Assembly: GCF_006715785.1 (NCBI RefSeq)
Contig: NZ_VFNX01000001.1
Location: 5,870,001 to 5,934,000, forward strand
Reading direction: 5' to 3'
Origin: Streptomyces puniciscabiei
GTDB taxonomy: Bacteria > Actinomycetota > Actinomycetes > Streptomycetales > Streptomycetaceae
Length of the DNA: 64,000 nt
Shown: positions 7,603-18,510 of the stretch, one piece after another
How positions within the stretch are numbered: the first letter of the stretch is position 1
Layout: each line of letters starts with the position of its first letter
Notes under the pieces: generated by a model
What the model saw: only the letters and a program-made list of their open reading frames with translations
Told to the model about the DNA's origin: nothing
Database searches by the model: none
Made by a program: the position numbers and the translations under genes

Positions 7603-9089
7603 GCCGCCTGCACCTGCGTGACCGTCTGTCCCGGCTGCCCCGCCCCCGCACCCTGCGCGCCCGGCTCACCGCCGGCCTGGTGGTGCTGCTCGCGATCAGC
7701 TGCGCCGCGGTCGGCGCGGCCGCCGTCGTCGAGCTGAACGGCTTTCTCACCCGCCGGCTCGACCAGCAGATCCTGCAGGCCGGACCGGCCTTCCCGCAGA
7801 GCCTGGAGCACGGCACCTACCAGCCCGCGAAGCCCTCGGACCAGGACGGCGACGAGCACGGCGACACCCGCCGCCAGGCCGCCGAGACGTTCGGTGCCCG
7901 TCTGCTGGACGGCCGGGTCACCAACGCGGCCGTGGTGCCCGCCGGCGACCGGCAGGACCCTCGGATCACCCTGACCGCCGCGGACCGCGCGGCCCTGGCC
8001 AGGCTTCCGGTGGACGGCCGGGGCCACACCGTGTGCCTGTCGCACCTGCACGGCTACCGGCTGATGGCGTGGCGGGGCAAGGATGGCGACGTCCTGGTGA
8101 CGGGCCTGCCGACGGAGCCGGTACGGGCCGCGGTTACCCGCCTCGAACTGGTCGCCGTGGTCGTCCTCGGCCTGGCCCTGACCGTCGCCGGGGTGGCCGG
8201 GGCGCTGTGGGTCCGCTGGTCGCTGCGCCCGCTGAGCCGGGTCGCCGCGACCGCTACCCGGGTCAGCGAGCTGCCCCTGGCCAGCGGTGAGGTGGCGCTG
8301 CCGCCGCGCACCCCGGACCTCGACCCGCGCAGCGAGGTCGGCCAGGTGGCGGCGGCGTTCAACCGCATGCTCCGGCACGTCGAGGACGCCCTGACCAAAC
8401 GGCACGCCAGCGAGGAGCGGCTGCGCCGCTTCGCCGCCGACGCCAGCCACGAGCTGCGCACCCCGGTCGCCTCGATCCGCGGCCATGCCGAGCTGGCCCT
8501 GCTGCACCCCGGCCCGGTACCGCCGGAGGTCACCCGCGCCCTGCAGCGCATCACGGCCGAGTCCGCCCGCATGGGGGAGATGGTCGACGACCTCCTGCTG
8601 CTCGCCCGCCTCGACGCGGGCCGCCCCCTGGAACGCCGGCCCGTCGACCTGACCCACCTGGTCCTGGACGCGGTCACCGACGCCCGCGCCACCGGCCCGG
8701 ACCACCGCTGGACCCTGGACCTGCCCGAGGACCCGGTGACGGTCCCGGGCGACGCCCACCGCCTCCAACAGGTGTTGGCCAACCTGTTGGCCAACGCTCG
8801 TGTGCACACACCCGTTGGCACCAAGGTGACCGTGACGCTCGAGACCGGCACCGACGCGGCCGTCCTGTCCGTCCACGACGACGGACCCGGCGTTCCCGAG
8901 GACGTCCAGCCCGGCGTCTTCGAACGCTTCACCCGGGCCGAACACCGCCGCCCCACCGGCACCTCCGGCTCCGGCACGGGCCTCGGCCTGTCGATCGTGG
9001 CGGCGGTGGCAGAGGCGCACGGGGGGACGGTGGGGCTGGAGAGCAGACCGGGATCCACCACGTTCACGGTGCGGCTTCCGGCGAGCTGA
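7599..9089 (+). CDS. Membrane sensor histidine kinase
   Basis: 496 residues. TM1 lies at about 22-44, an extracytoplasmic sensor region at about 45-175, TM2 at about 175-200 and a HAMP domain at about 200-260. The dimerisation/phospho-acceptor helix contains H284 in ASHELRTPVASI. The ATP-binding domain shows the N box (LANLLANA), DDGPGVPED and GTGLGLSIV. The GTG start overlaps the response regulator stop, so the pair is co-translated. Its likely function is to sense an envelope or redox signal and phosphorylate the adjacent regulator. The sensor domain has no motif I recognise. Confidence 0.93.
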   Translation: MSRLHLRDRLSRLPRPRTLRARLTAGLVVLLAISCAAVGAAAVVELNGFLTRRLDQQILQAGPAFPQSLEHGTYQPAKPSDQDGDEHGDTRRQAAETFGARLLDGRVTNAAVVPAGDRQDPRITLTAADRAALARLPVDGRGHTVCLSHLHGYRLMAWRGKDGDVLVTGLPTEPVRAAVTRLELVAVVVLGLALTVAGVAGALWVRWSLRPLSRVAATATRVSELPLASGEVALPPRTPDLDPRSEVGQVAAAFNRMLRHVEDALTKRHASEERLRRFAADASHELRTPVASIRGHAELALLHPGPVPPEVTRALQRITAESARMGEMVDDLLLLARLDAGRPLERRPVDLTHLVLDAVTDARATGPDHRWTLDLPEDPVTVPGDAHRLQQVLANLLANARVHTPVGTKVTVTLETGTDAAVLSVHDDGPGVPEDVQPGVFERFTRAEHRRPTGTSGSGTGLGLSIVAAVAEAHGGTVGLESRPGSTTFTVRLPAS

Positions 9090-9094
9090 GCCCT

Positions 9095-9799
9095 TCAGTA
9101 CCGGGTGACGGCAGTGGGCCCGTCCACCGTCCCGATGGCCATGTGCGGCTTCTGCCCCGGTTCCGCCCACTGCAGGATCCGCTGCATCGCGTCCTCCGGC
9201 ACCGACACACACCCGGCCGTCGCCGCCTGCCCGTTCACGTGGAGGAAGATCCCGGCCCCTCGCCCCCGTACGGGCTGGTCGTAGTTGAACCCGATGACGA
9301 GGCCGTACGCGTACTGAGTCGAGTATGAGATGAGGTGCTCGGACTCGGAGGCGCGGCAGTCGGCGGGCAGCGGATCCACCCAACGGTTGTACGCCGCCGC
9401 GTCGTTGTCCTGGCACCACCAGGAACTCTCCTTCACCGCCCGGTACTCGACGCGCGTCCCGCTCGGTGCCGCCTTGATCCCGAACCCGAAGGGAAGGCCG
9501 TACAAGCCGGTCGGTGTCGTGTTCGTGCCCTGCTGCCGCGCGGCCCCCTCCACCAGCCCGTTCGCTCCGAAGCGGGCCGGTGCCGAACCGGCCTGCACCC
9601 ACTGCCCGTCCTTCAGGTCCCACCAGGTGACCGTCCCCGATGTCGAGCCGGTAGCCGGTGCCTGAGCGATGATCAGCTGGCCGCCTCCGCCGGTGTCCGC
9701 CATCTGCGCGGGCAGCGGCACGGGCCCGGGACCCGGTGCGACACCGAGCAGCCCGAGCGAGGAGGCGGACACGAGGGCGAGCACGACACCGGGGCGCAT
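9095..9799 (-). CDS. Secreted L,D-transpeptidase-family protein
   Basis: 234 residues with an N-terminal signal peptide (hydrophobic to about residue 22) and a YkuD-type catalytic site H187-x-N-G...A-G-C197-V-S, where the cysteine is the nucleophile. Such enzymes form 3-3 cross-links in peptidoglycan or attach proteins to it; some family members act on other substrates. Additional cysteines at 129 and 148 could form a disulfide in the secreted domain. It lies tail-to-tail with the histidine kinase, only 5 bp apart, and upstream of nothing obvious on its own strand except the PNPOx-like gene whose stop is 3 bp before its start. Confidence 0.85.
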   Translation of the reverse strand: MRPGVVLALVSASSLGLLGVAPGPGPVPLPAQMADTGGGGQLIIAQAPATGSTSGTVTWWDLKDGQWVQAGSAPARFGANGLVEGAARQQGTNTTPTGLYGLPFGFGIKAAPSGTRVEYRAVKESSWWCQDNDAAAYNRWVDPLPADCRASESEHLISYSTQYAYGLVIGFNYDQPVRGRGAGIFLHVNGQAATAGCVSVPEDAMQRILQWAEPGQKPHMAIGTVDGPTAVTRY

Positions 9800-9802
9800 G
9801 GC

Positions 9803-10390
9803 TCAGACGGTAGACGGCGGCAGCGGCAACGGCAGCCCGGGTAGTCCGTCCAGGCTCGTCGCGACATGCTCCTTCTTCTCGAAGTACGCGTTCAGCGTGA
9901 CGTCGTCCTCCCGCGCGAAACGCCTCTCGTGCAGGTCGCGGTCGCTCTCGTACGCCATGTAGGGGACGGCGTACCCGCAGGTGTCCCGGAGCAGTTCCGC
10001 GTGGACGACGATGATCGCGCGCAGCCCGTGCAGGCTCGGGTCGATGCCGGGGAAGTGGGTGAGGAGCTCCTCGAACCGCGGGTCGTCCCGGAAGACGGGC
10101 TCGCCCCGGCCGTGCACGCGCACGATGTTCGGCGGGCCCTGGAAGGCGCACCACATCAGGGTGATCCGGCCGTTCTCCCTGAGGTGCGCGATGGTCTCGG
10201 CGTTGGACCCGGCGAAGTCCAGGTACGCCACGGTCAGTTCGTCGAGCACGGCGAAGGAGCCCTTGAGGCCCTTGGGGGAGAGGTTGACCGTGCCGTCGCC
10301 GGACAGCGGGGCGGTCGCGGTGAAGAAGAGGGGCTGCTCCTCGATGAACGTCCGGAGCCTGCCGTCGATGCGCTCATAGGTCTTTCCCAT
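9803..10390 (-). CDS. Pyridoxamine 5'-phosphate oxidase-family flavin protein
   Basis: 195 residues with a PNPOx-like split-barrel fold at the N-terminus: FFTATAPLSGDGTVNLSPKG, a flavin-contact stretch AYLDFAGSNAETIAHLREN and the RITLMWCAF strand. Proteins of this type bind FMN, F420 or heme and are oxidoreductases of varied substrate; the true pyridoxal enzyme has a different C-terminus. The ATG at 10390 begins the conserved domain; a longer reading to 10462 would add residues with no family match. It is followed by the L,D-transpeptidase gene with 3 bp between them, so the two are probably co-transcribed. Confidence 0.8.
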   Translation of the reverse strand: MGKTYERIDGRLRTFIEEQPLFFTATAPLSGDGTVNLSPKGLKGSFAVLDELTVAYLDFAGSNAETIAHLRENGRITLMWCAFQGPPNIVRVHGRGEPVFRDDPRFEELLTHFPGIDPSLHGLRAIIVVHAELLRDTCGYAVPYMAYESDRDLHERRFAREDDVTLNAYFEKKEHVATSLDGLPGLPLPLPPSTV

Positions 10391-10465
10391 GTCTGACGAG
10401 TATCGGCGCAACTCCTTCGGCTGTCTAAGGAATTCACGGAGGAGTCCGCCACTCGGACCCACCGG

Positions 10466-10497
10466 GGCCGCCCCGGCCGGCGCCGGCCGGGGCGGCC
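10466..10497 (-). terminator. Perfect 32-bp GC palindrome after the repeat-protein gene
   Basis: Two exact 16-base arms meet at GGCGCC, 17 bp downstream of the stop of the minus-strand gene at 10514. With no T tract it fits the GC-hairpin terminators common in streptomycetes. A role as a protein-binding site cannot be excluded. Confidence 0.6.
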
Positions 10498-10513
10498 TGG
10501 GCTGCCTGCTACC

Positions 10514-11398
10514 TCACTTCGTGAGGGTGCAGGCGGCCAGGGAGTCCAGTCCGGTGGGCCTGGTGGTGGTGCGGCCGATGGCGATGGCGATGCGGTCGAT
10601 GGTGGAGGTCCGCTTGTCCTTGAGGGGGCCGAGGATGGCGTTGTTGACGAAGTTGGGTCCGCCTTGGCCGACGGTGGTTTGCAAACGCTTGTTGGCTTCC
10701 TGGATCTGGGTCTGCAGGAGGGTGAGGTTGCGGTCGACCTCGGCCTTGGCGGAGGCGGGGACGGCCGGGAGCTCGGCGGCGACGTCCGGGCAGGTGATCG
10801 TGCCGACTCCGGCTCCGGAGGCGCCTCCGGCCGTCGTGCTCGCTCCGGCGCCCGACTGCGGGCTCGCGCCCGTGCCCGCCGCGCCGGCCCCGCCGCCCGC
10901 CGCGCCGGCGCCGCCCGCCGTGCCGGTCCCGCCCGCCGCGCCCGTGCCGCTCGCGTTCAGCGTGCAGGCGGCCAGGGAGTCCAGTCCGGTGGGCCTGGTG
11001 GTGGTGCGGCCGATGGCGATGGCGATGCGGTCGATGGTGGAGGTCCGCTTGTCCTTGAGGGGGCCGAGGATGGCGTTGTTGACGAAGTTGGGTCCGCCTT
11101 GGCCGACGGTGGTTTGCAAACGCTTGTTGGCTTCCTGGATCTGGGTCTGCAGGAGGGTGAGGTTGCGGTCGACCTCGGCCTTGGCGGAGGCGGGGACGGC
11201 CGGGAGCTCGGCGGCGACGTCCGGGCAGGTGATCGTGCCGGGGCTCGCCAGCGTGCGTGCCTGCGCCGCGCCGCCGCTCTTGGCAGGTGTTCCGGCGAGG
11301 GCGGAGCCCGCGATCACCGCGCCGGACAGCGCCACGGCCGCGGCCCCGCCGATGACCGCCACGCGACGCTTGTTGTACTTCGGAAGAGCCCTGGACAT
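10514..11398 (-). CDS. Secreted protein with two identical 93-residue repeats, function unknown
   Basis: 294 residues. A signal peptide (hydrophobic about residues 14-34, ending near SALAG) is followed by a first repeat (TITCPDVAAELPAVPAS...LDSLAACTL), a 60-residue Gly/Ala/Thr/Ser-rich linker, a second copy of the same repeat and the tail TK. Each repeat has one cysteine near each end (TITC and AAC), so a disulfide per domain is likely outside the cell, and a Gln/Leu-rich amphipathic segment (LTLLQTQIQEANKRLQ). I do not recognise the domain. Codon use in the repeats is slightly less G/C-biased than in neighbours (GTTGTTGACG, TTGCAAACG). The gene stands alone between two other transcription units. 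Confidence 0.8.
   Translation of the reverse strand: MSRALPKYNKRRVAVIGGAAAVALSGAVIAGSALAGTPAKSGGAAQARTLASPGTITCPDVAAELPAVPASAKAEVDRNLTLLQTQIQEANKRLQTTVGQGGPNFVNNAILGPLKDKRTSTIDRIAIAIGRTTTRPTGLDSLAACTLNASGTGAAGGTGTAGGAGAAGGGAGAAGTGASPQSGAGASTTAGGASGAGVGTITCPDVAAELPAVPASAKAEVDRNLTLLQTQIQEANKRLQTTVGQGGPNFVNNAILGPLKDKRTSTIDRIAIAIGRTTTRPTGLDSLAACTLTK
10527..10805. repeat. 279-bp perfect direct repeat, copy A
   Basis: This stretch and 10962-11240 appear identical base for base over 279 bp, offset by 435 bp, inside one gene. Identity at silent positions means very recent duplication or ongoing gene conversion. Slippage or recombination here would give 1-, 2- or 3-domain alleles in frame, since 435 is divisible by three. 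Confidence 0.93.
10962..11240. repeat. 279-bp perfect direct repeat, copy B
   Basis: Second copy of the in-gene repeat. It encodes the N-terminal domain because the gene is on the minus strand. It is followed by the signal-peptide segment with unrelated, unique sequence. Confidence 0.93.
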
Positions 11399-11503
11399 AC
11401 GGATGCCTCACTCGGTCGGGAAGTGTCGTGGGTTACCAACGCGGCGCCTGCGTTCACCGAGCAGTACGGGAAAGCGGTTTCCCGCGTTCAAAGACCCTCG
11501 CGA

Positions 11504-11532
11504 TTGACGAATCATGCAGAGCTCTGCATACT
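11504..11532 (+). promoter_or_regulatory. argG promoter with an ARG-box-like palindrome in the spacer
   Basis: TTGACG (11504-11509), a 17-bp spacer and CATACT (11527-11532) form a good housekeeping promoter. The perfect palindrome ATGCAGAGCTCTGCAT (11514-11529) fills the spacer and reaches into the -10 box, and a CATGCATG follows at 11533-11540. This resembles the CATGCA/TGCAT arrangement of Streptomyces ARG boxes bound by ArgR (AhrC). Repression by arginine-loaded ArgR would block polymerase directly. Confidence 0.7.
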
Positions 11533-11568
11533 CATGCATGACAGCAGGTGCAGTGTGAGGAGAAACCC

Positions 11569-14234
<2,666 letters not shown>

Positions 14235-14249
14235 GAGACCGTACGAGTA

Positions 14250-14286
14250 CACGAAGGGCCCGGACATCCCGTCCGGGCCCTTCGTG
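14250..14286 (+). terminator. Terminator of argGH
   Basis: Perfect 16-bp stem (CACGAAGGGCCCGGAC with its complement) around the 5-base loop ATCCC. It has no U tract, as usual in this genus. Confidence 0.88.
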
Positions 14287-14466
14287 CTGCCCGGGGCCGC
14301 TCGGGCCACGGACTCGGGCAGCAGGCAGGGCCACGGACTCGGGTAACAGATGAGATTCGGCCACTGGCCGAAACCTTGACGGCCGGATACGCGGAGGTAA
14401 CTATTCCGCCTACCGGTCGGCATTGCCGAACGCCGGTCGATCATCGTCGAGCATGAAAGGGACGTC

Positions 14467-15294
14467 ATGCGCGCCAGACGTACACGACGGACAGCCCGCC
14501 TCCTCGCCGTCACCGCGGCGGCCGCGCTCTGCGCCCTCGGCCTCACGACCTCCGCGAGCGCCGCAGACACCCCGCCACCCGGCGCCAACAACTGGTCCTG
14601 CAAGCCGGACTCGGCCCATCCGCAGCCCGTGGTCCTGGTCAACGGCACCTTCAAGACCTCGTACGAGAACTGGCTGACCCTCTCGCCCGACCTCGTCGGC
14701 GCCGGATACTGCGTCTTCTCCTTCGACTACGGCGACCTGGAGACGGCCCCGATCCCGGACTCGGCCGCCCAGCTGCGCGACTTCGTGAACGCCGTGCTCG
14801 GTGCGACCGGCGCCAGGAAGGCCGACATCGTCGGCCACAGCCAGGGCGGCATGATGCCCCGGTACTACGTGAAGTTCCTCGGCGGCGCGACCAAGGTGGA
14901 CGACCTCGTCGGCATCGTCCCCTCCAACCACGGCACCACCAACCCACTCGCGCTCGCGGCCGGCGCCACCGTCTGCCCCTCCTGCGTCGACCAGACCGCC
15001 GGCTCGGACTTCCTGAAGAGGCTCAACTCCGCCCCGGAGACGCCGGTCGGCCCGGACTACACGGCGATCGCCACCAAGAACGACGAGGTCGTGCTGCCTT
15101 ACACCAGTGCCTTCCTCGACGGCCCCGCCTCCTACGTGACCAACGTGCTGCTCCAGGACCGCTGCCCGCTCGACACCACCGAGCACGACCAGGCGCCCAA
15201 GTCCCCGCTCGTCGAGCAGTGGGTCCTCAACGCCCTGGGGCGGAAGGGACCGGCCGACCCCGCCTTCGTGCCACGCTGCGTCAGCACGGGCTGA
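14467..15294 (+). CDS. Secreted alpha/beta-hydrolase lipase (class 2 lipase type)
   Basis: 275 residues. A signal peptide with an Arg-rich start and SASA cleavage near residue 32 precedes an alpha/beta-hydrolase fold. The nucleophile elbow GHSQGG puts the catalytic serine at 125, and the VVLVNGTF strand before it matches the oxyanion region of Streptomyces triacylglycerol lipases and esterases. Candidates for the acid and base are in the C-terminal third (PLDTTEHDQ includes a His). Cysteines in the mature protein (45, 82 and later) are even enough for disulfides. The substrate is likely an extracellular ester lipid. The gene is monocistronic between the argH terminator and an unrelated reductase. 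A degenerate direct repeat of GCCACGGACTCGGG lies upstream. Confidence 0.87.
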   Translation: MRARRTRRTARLLAVTAAAALCALGLTTSASAADTPPPGANNWSCKPDSAHPQPVVLVNGTFKTSYENWLTLSPDLVGAGYCVFSFDYGDLETAPIPDSAAQLRDFVNAVLGATGARKADIVGHSQGGMMPRYYVKFLGGATKVDDLVGIVPSNHGTTNPLALAAGATVCPSCVDQTAGSDFLKRLNSAPETPVGPDYTAIATKNDEVVLPYTSAFLDGPASYVTNVLLQDRCPLDTTEHDQAPKSPLVEQWVLNALGRKGPADPAFVPRCVSTG

Positions 15295-15349
15295 ACCGCC
15301 CGCGGCTGGGTACATTGGAGGCCCTCAGCCGATCGTGCAGGGAGCCCCC

Positions 15350-16321
15350 ATGCCGTTCAGCCGCCTGGCCGCCGCGACCACGCCCACCGCGCACCTCGGC
15401 CTCGGTCTCGCCGCCGTCGGCCGTCCGGGCTACATCAACCTCGGCCGGGAGGACGACCTCCCGGCCGAGCGCACCGTGGACGCCCTGCGCACCCGCACCA
15501 TCGAACTCCTCGACGCCGCCTACGCCCAGGGCGTGCGCTACTTCGACGTGGCCCGCTCCTACGGCCGTTCGGAGGAGTTCCTCGCCGACTGGCTGAACGC
15601 CCGCCCCGACATCGACGACGTGGTCGTCGGCAGCAAGTGGGGCTACACCTACACCGCCGGCTGGTCGGCGGACGCCGAGACGCACGAGGTCAAGGACCAC
15701 AGCCTCGCCGCGTACGAGCGGCAGCGCGCCGAGACCGACGCCGTGCTCGGCGACCGGCTCGACCTCTACCAGATCCACTCGCTGACGCCGGACAGCCCGG
15801 CCCACACCGACAAGGATCTGCACGCCCGGCTCGCCGAGGCCGCCGCCCAGGGCCTGACCATCGGCTTCTCCACCAGCGGCCCCGCCCAGGCGGACGTGAT
15901 CCGCGCCGCCCTCCAGGTGACCACCGACGGCGAGCCCCTCTTCCGTACCGTGCAGTCGACGTACAACGTGCTCGAGACCTCGGCGGCCCCCGCGCTCGCC
16001 GAGGCGCACGACGCCGGGCTCACCGTGATCGTCAAGGAGGGCATGGCCAACGGGCGGCTGGCCGCGCCGCAGGCTCCGGAGGCGCTCAGGGCCGTCGCCG
16101 AGGAGGCCGGTCTCGGCTGCGACGCGGTGGCCCTCGCCTGGATCCTGTGCCGGCCCTGGGCGGGCGTCGTGCTCTCCGGCGCCGCGACGGTCACCCAGCT
16201 CGTCTCCAACCTCCACGCTCCCGCGGTCGACCTGGACGAGGACCAGCTGACCCGCCTCGCCGCGCTCGCCGAGGACCCGCGCGCCTACTGGGAGCGGCGC
16301 GGACAGCTGCCCTGGCACTGA
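15350..16321 (+). CDS. Aldo/keto reductase
   Basis: NAD(P)H-dependent carbonyl reductase of the (beta/alpha)8 aldo/keto family, 323 residues. The catalytic tetrad is visible: Asp in YFDVARSYGRSEE, Tyr in the same stretch, Lys in VGSKWGY and His in YQIHSLT. The ATG at 15350 is preferred because CAGGGAG precedes it by a normal spacing. The substrate cannot be told. It stands alone; inverted repeats CTGGTCCGACCAG and CTGGCCCGACCAG just after the stop may end the transcript. Confidence 0.9.
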   Translation: MPFSRLAAATTPTAHLGLGLAAVGRPGYINLGREDDLPAERTVDALRTRTIELLDAAYAQGVRYFDVARSYGRSEEFLADWLNARPDIDDVVVGSKWGYTYTAGWSADAETHEVKDHSLAAYERQRAETDAVLGDRLDLYQIHSLTPDSPAHTDKDLHARLAEAAAQGLTIGFSTSGPAQADVIRAALQVTTDGEPLFRTVQSTYNVLETSAAPALAEAHDAGLTVIVKEGMANGRLAAPQAPEALRAVAEEAGLGCDAVALAWILCRPWAGVVLSGAATVTQLVSNLHAPAVDLDEDQLTRLAALAEDPRAYWERRGQLPWH

Positions 16322-16383
16322 GCGTCCCTGGTCCGACCAGGCGTCTCTGGCCCGACCAGCCACTATGAGCCATGCATGCCCAG

Positions 16384-16423
16384 TGTGAGACAAAGATGTC
16401 TCACATGGGCTACCCTTGTCTCA
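16384..16423. promoter_or_regulatory. TetR-type operator over the tetR-MFS promoter
   Basis: Exact 9-bp arms TGTGAGACA and TGTCTCACA flank AAGA (16384-16405). A third half-site TTGTCTCA (16416-16423) touches the ATG. A -10-like TACCCT (16411-16416) places the start of transcription near the ATG, so the operator would cover -35 to +1. The layout is typical of a self-repressing TetR gene controlling its adjacent exporter. Confidence 0.78.
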
Positions 16424-16974
16424 TGGCTCTCGACCGTGACCAGGTGCTGCGCAGCGCGGCCGCCCTGCTGACCCGCAAATCCACCGCGACCATGGACGAG
16501 GTCGCCAAGGCCGCCGGGATCAGCCGGGCGACGCTGCACCGTCACTTCGCCGGGCGCGACGCTCTCGTACGGGCGCTGGAGGCGCTCGGCATCGAGGAGT
16601 GCGAGGCGGCGGTGGACCGGGCCCGGCTGGACGAAGGGCCGGCGGGCGAGGCGGTGCGGCGGCTGGTGCGCGAGATCCAGCCCGCCGCCGGACTGCTCGC
16701 CTTCCTCTACGGCGAGAGCCAGCTGTGGGAGGGCGAGCGGCTGAGCGACGGCTGGCCCCGCCTGGACACCCGCATCGGAGCGGTGTTCCAGCGCGGACAG
16801 CAGGCCGGCGAGTTCCGCATCGACCTCACCCCGGTCTGGCTCACCGAGGCGCTGTACGGACTGATCGCCTCGTGCGCCTGGGCCACCCTGGACGGCCGCG
16901 TAGCCGCCCGGGACTTCCCGACGATGGTCGCCGAGCTGCTGCTCGGCGGCGCGCTACGAAGAGAGGAATCATGA
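16423..16974 (+). CDS. TetR-family transcriptional regulator
   Basis: 183 residues. The N-terminal helix-turn-helix (about residues 20-50: TMDEVAKAAGISRATLHRHF) is typical of the family; the ligand-binding C-terminal domain has no assignable ligand. The ATG at 16423 is chosen because the palindromic operator lies just before it; the message is probably leaderless, as no Shine-Dalgarno is seen. An in-frame ATG at 16372 would place the operator inside the gene. Its stop overlaps the start of the MFS gene (ATGA), so it probably represses itself and the exporter until a drug-like ligand binds. Confidence 0.9.
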   Translation: MALDRDQVLRSAAALLTRKSTATMDEVAKAAGISRATLHRHFAGRDALVRALEALGIEECEAAVDRARLDEGPAGEAVRRLVREIQPAAGLLAFLYGESQLWEGERLSDGWPRLDTRIGAVFQRGQQAGEFRIDLTPVWLTEALYGLIASCAWATLDGRVAARDFPTMVAELLLGGALRREES

Positions 16975-18494
16975 CCAGCACCCTGCAGCCGGCCGCGACG
17001 GCGGAGGCGGTGACGCGCCCGGGCCGCTGGCTCGCGCTCTCCGTCCTCGTCCTGGCCGTGCTGCTGGTGGCCGTCGACGCCACCGTCCTCGGCCTGGCGA
17101 CCCCCTACATCAGCGAAGACCTGAACCCCTCCGGCACCCAGCTCCTGTGGATCGGCGACGTCTACTCCTTCGTCATCGCCGGTCTGCTGGTCTCCATGGG
17201 CAGCCTCGGCGACCGCATCGGCCGCAAGCGGATCCTGCTCGGCGGCGCCACGGCGTTCGGCGCGATATCCGTGCTCAACGCCTACGCCACCACACCGGAA
17301 CTGATGATCCTGGCACGGGCGCTGCTCGGCGTCGCGGGCGCGACCCTGATGCCCGCCACCCTCGCCCTGATCCGCAACCTCTTCCACGACCCGCGCGAGC
17401 GCAGCCTGGCCGTCGGCATCTGGGGCGCGACCGCCTCCGCCGGCACGGCCGTCGGCCCGATCACCGGCGGTTTCCTCCTCGAGCACTTCTGGTGGGGTTC
17501 GGTCTTCCTGATCAACCTGCCGGTGATGGCGGTCCTGGTCCTGGTCGGCATCCGCACCCTGCCCGAGTCCCGCAACCCGAACCCGGGCCCCTGGGACGTG
17601 AGCAGCGTCGTCCTGTCACTGGTCGGCATGATCGCCGTCGTGTACGCGGTCAAGGAGGCCGCCACGCACGGGTTCACCCGGCCGGTGCTCGCCACGGCAC
17701 TGCTCGGCGCGACGGCCCTCTACGGCTTCGTCCACCGTCAGCTCACCATGCCGACCCCGCTGCTGGACATGCGGCTGTTCGGGCGCCGCGGCTTCAGCGG
17801 GGCGGTCCTCGCCGACCTGCTCACCGTGCTCGGCATGTCCGGCCTGGTGTTCTTCCTCTCCCAGTATCTGCAACTCGTCCAGGGCAGGCGCCCGTTCGAG
17901 GCGGGCCTGGCCGAACTGCCCGCCGCGGTCGGCGCGGTGGCGGCCGGTCTGATCGCGGGCCGCGCGGCTCGCCGCTTCTCGGTCCGCGCGGTGGTCTCGG
18001 GCGGCCTCGCGGCGGTCGGCCTGGCCCTGGCCGCGCTCACCGCAGTCGGCCGGTCCACCGGCTACCCCGTCCTCGGGGCCGCGCTCCTGGTCGTGGGCAT
18101 CGGCGCCGGCCTCTCCTTCACGGTCACCGCCGACGTGATCCTCTCCAGCGTGCCCAAGGAACAGGCAGGCGCCGCCTCGGCGGTCTCCGAGACGGCGTAC
18201 GAACTGGGCGCGGCCCTCGGCATCGCCCTGCTCGGCTCCATCGTCACGGGCACCTACCGCGACTTCACCGGCCCGGCCGGCACCCCGGCCCAGGCACACG
18301 AATCACTGGGCGCGGCAGTGCAGGCGGCAACAAAAATGCCCCCGCACACGGCGGAGGCACTCCTGACCGCGTCCCGGGAGTCCTTCGTCCACGGCCTGCA
18401 CCTGGCCTCGGGCGCGGGAGCGGCGGTCCTGCTGGGAACGGCGATTGCGGCGTGGTTCCTGCTGAAGGGGCAGAAGCTGGAAGGAGCCGGGTGA
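16971..18494 (+). CDS. MFS drug-efflux transporter, 14-helix DHA2 family
   Basis: 507 residues with about 14 predicted membrane helices. Motif A is visible in GSLGDRIGRKRILL, and the motif C region is GATASAGTAVGPITGGFLL, which marks drug:H+ antiporters. The ATG overlaps the tetR stop by 4 bp and is preceded by GAGAGG. Close relatives export antiseptics, dyes or antibiotics by proton exchange; the substrate here is not readable. It is controlled with the upstream TetR gene. Confidence 0.92.
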   Translation: MTSTLQPAATAEAVTRPGRWLALSVLVLAVLLVAVDATVLGLATPYISEDLNPSGTQLLWIGDVYSFVIAGLLVSMGSLGDRIGRKRILLGGATAFGAISVLNAYATTPELMILARALLGVAGATLMPATLALIRNLFHDPRERSLAVGIWGATASAGTAVGPITGGFLLEHFWWGSVFLINLPVMAVLVLVGIRTLPESRNPNPGPWDVSSVVLSLVGMIAVVYAVKEAATHGFTRPVLATALLGATALYGFVHRQLTMPTPLLDMRLFGRRGFSGAVLADLLTVLGMSGLVFFLSQYLQLVQGRRPFEAGLAELPAAVGAVAAGLIAGRAARRFSVRAVVSGGLAAVGLALAALTAVGRSTGYPVLGAALLVVGIGAGLSFTVTADVILSSVPKEQAGAASAVSETAYELGAALGIALLGSIVTGTYRDFTGPAGTPAQAHESLGAAVQAATKMPPHTAEALLTASRESFVHGLHLASGAGAAVLLGTAIAAWFLLKGQKLEGAG

Positions 18495-18510
18495 GTGAAG
18501 CGCTCCGAAA

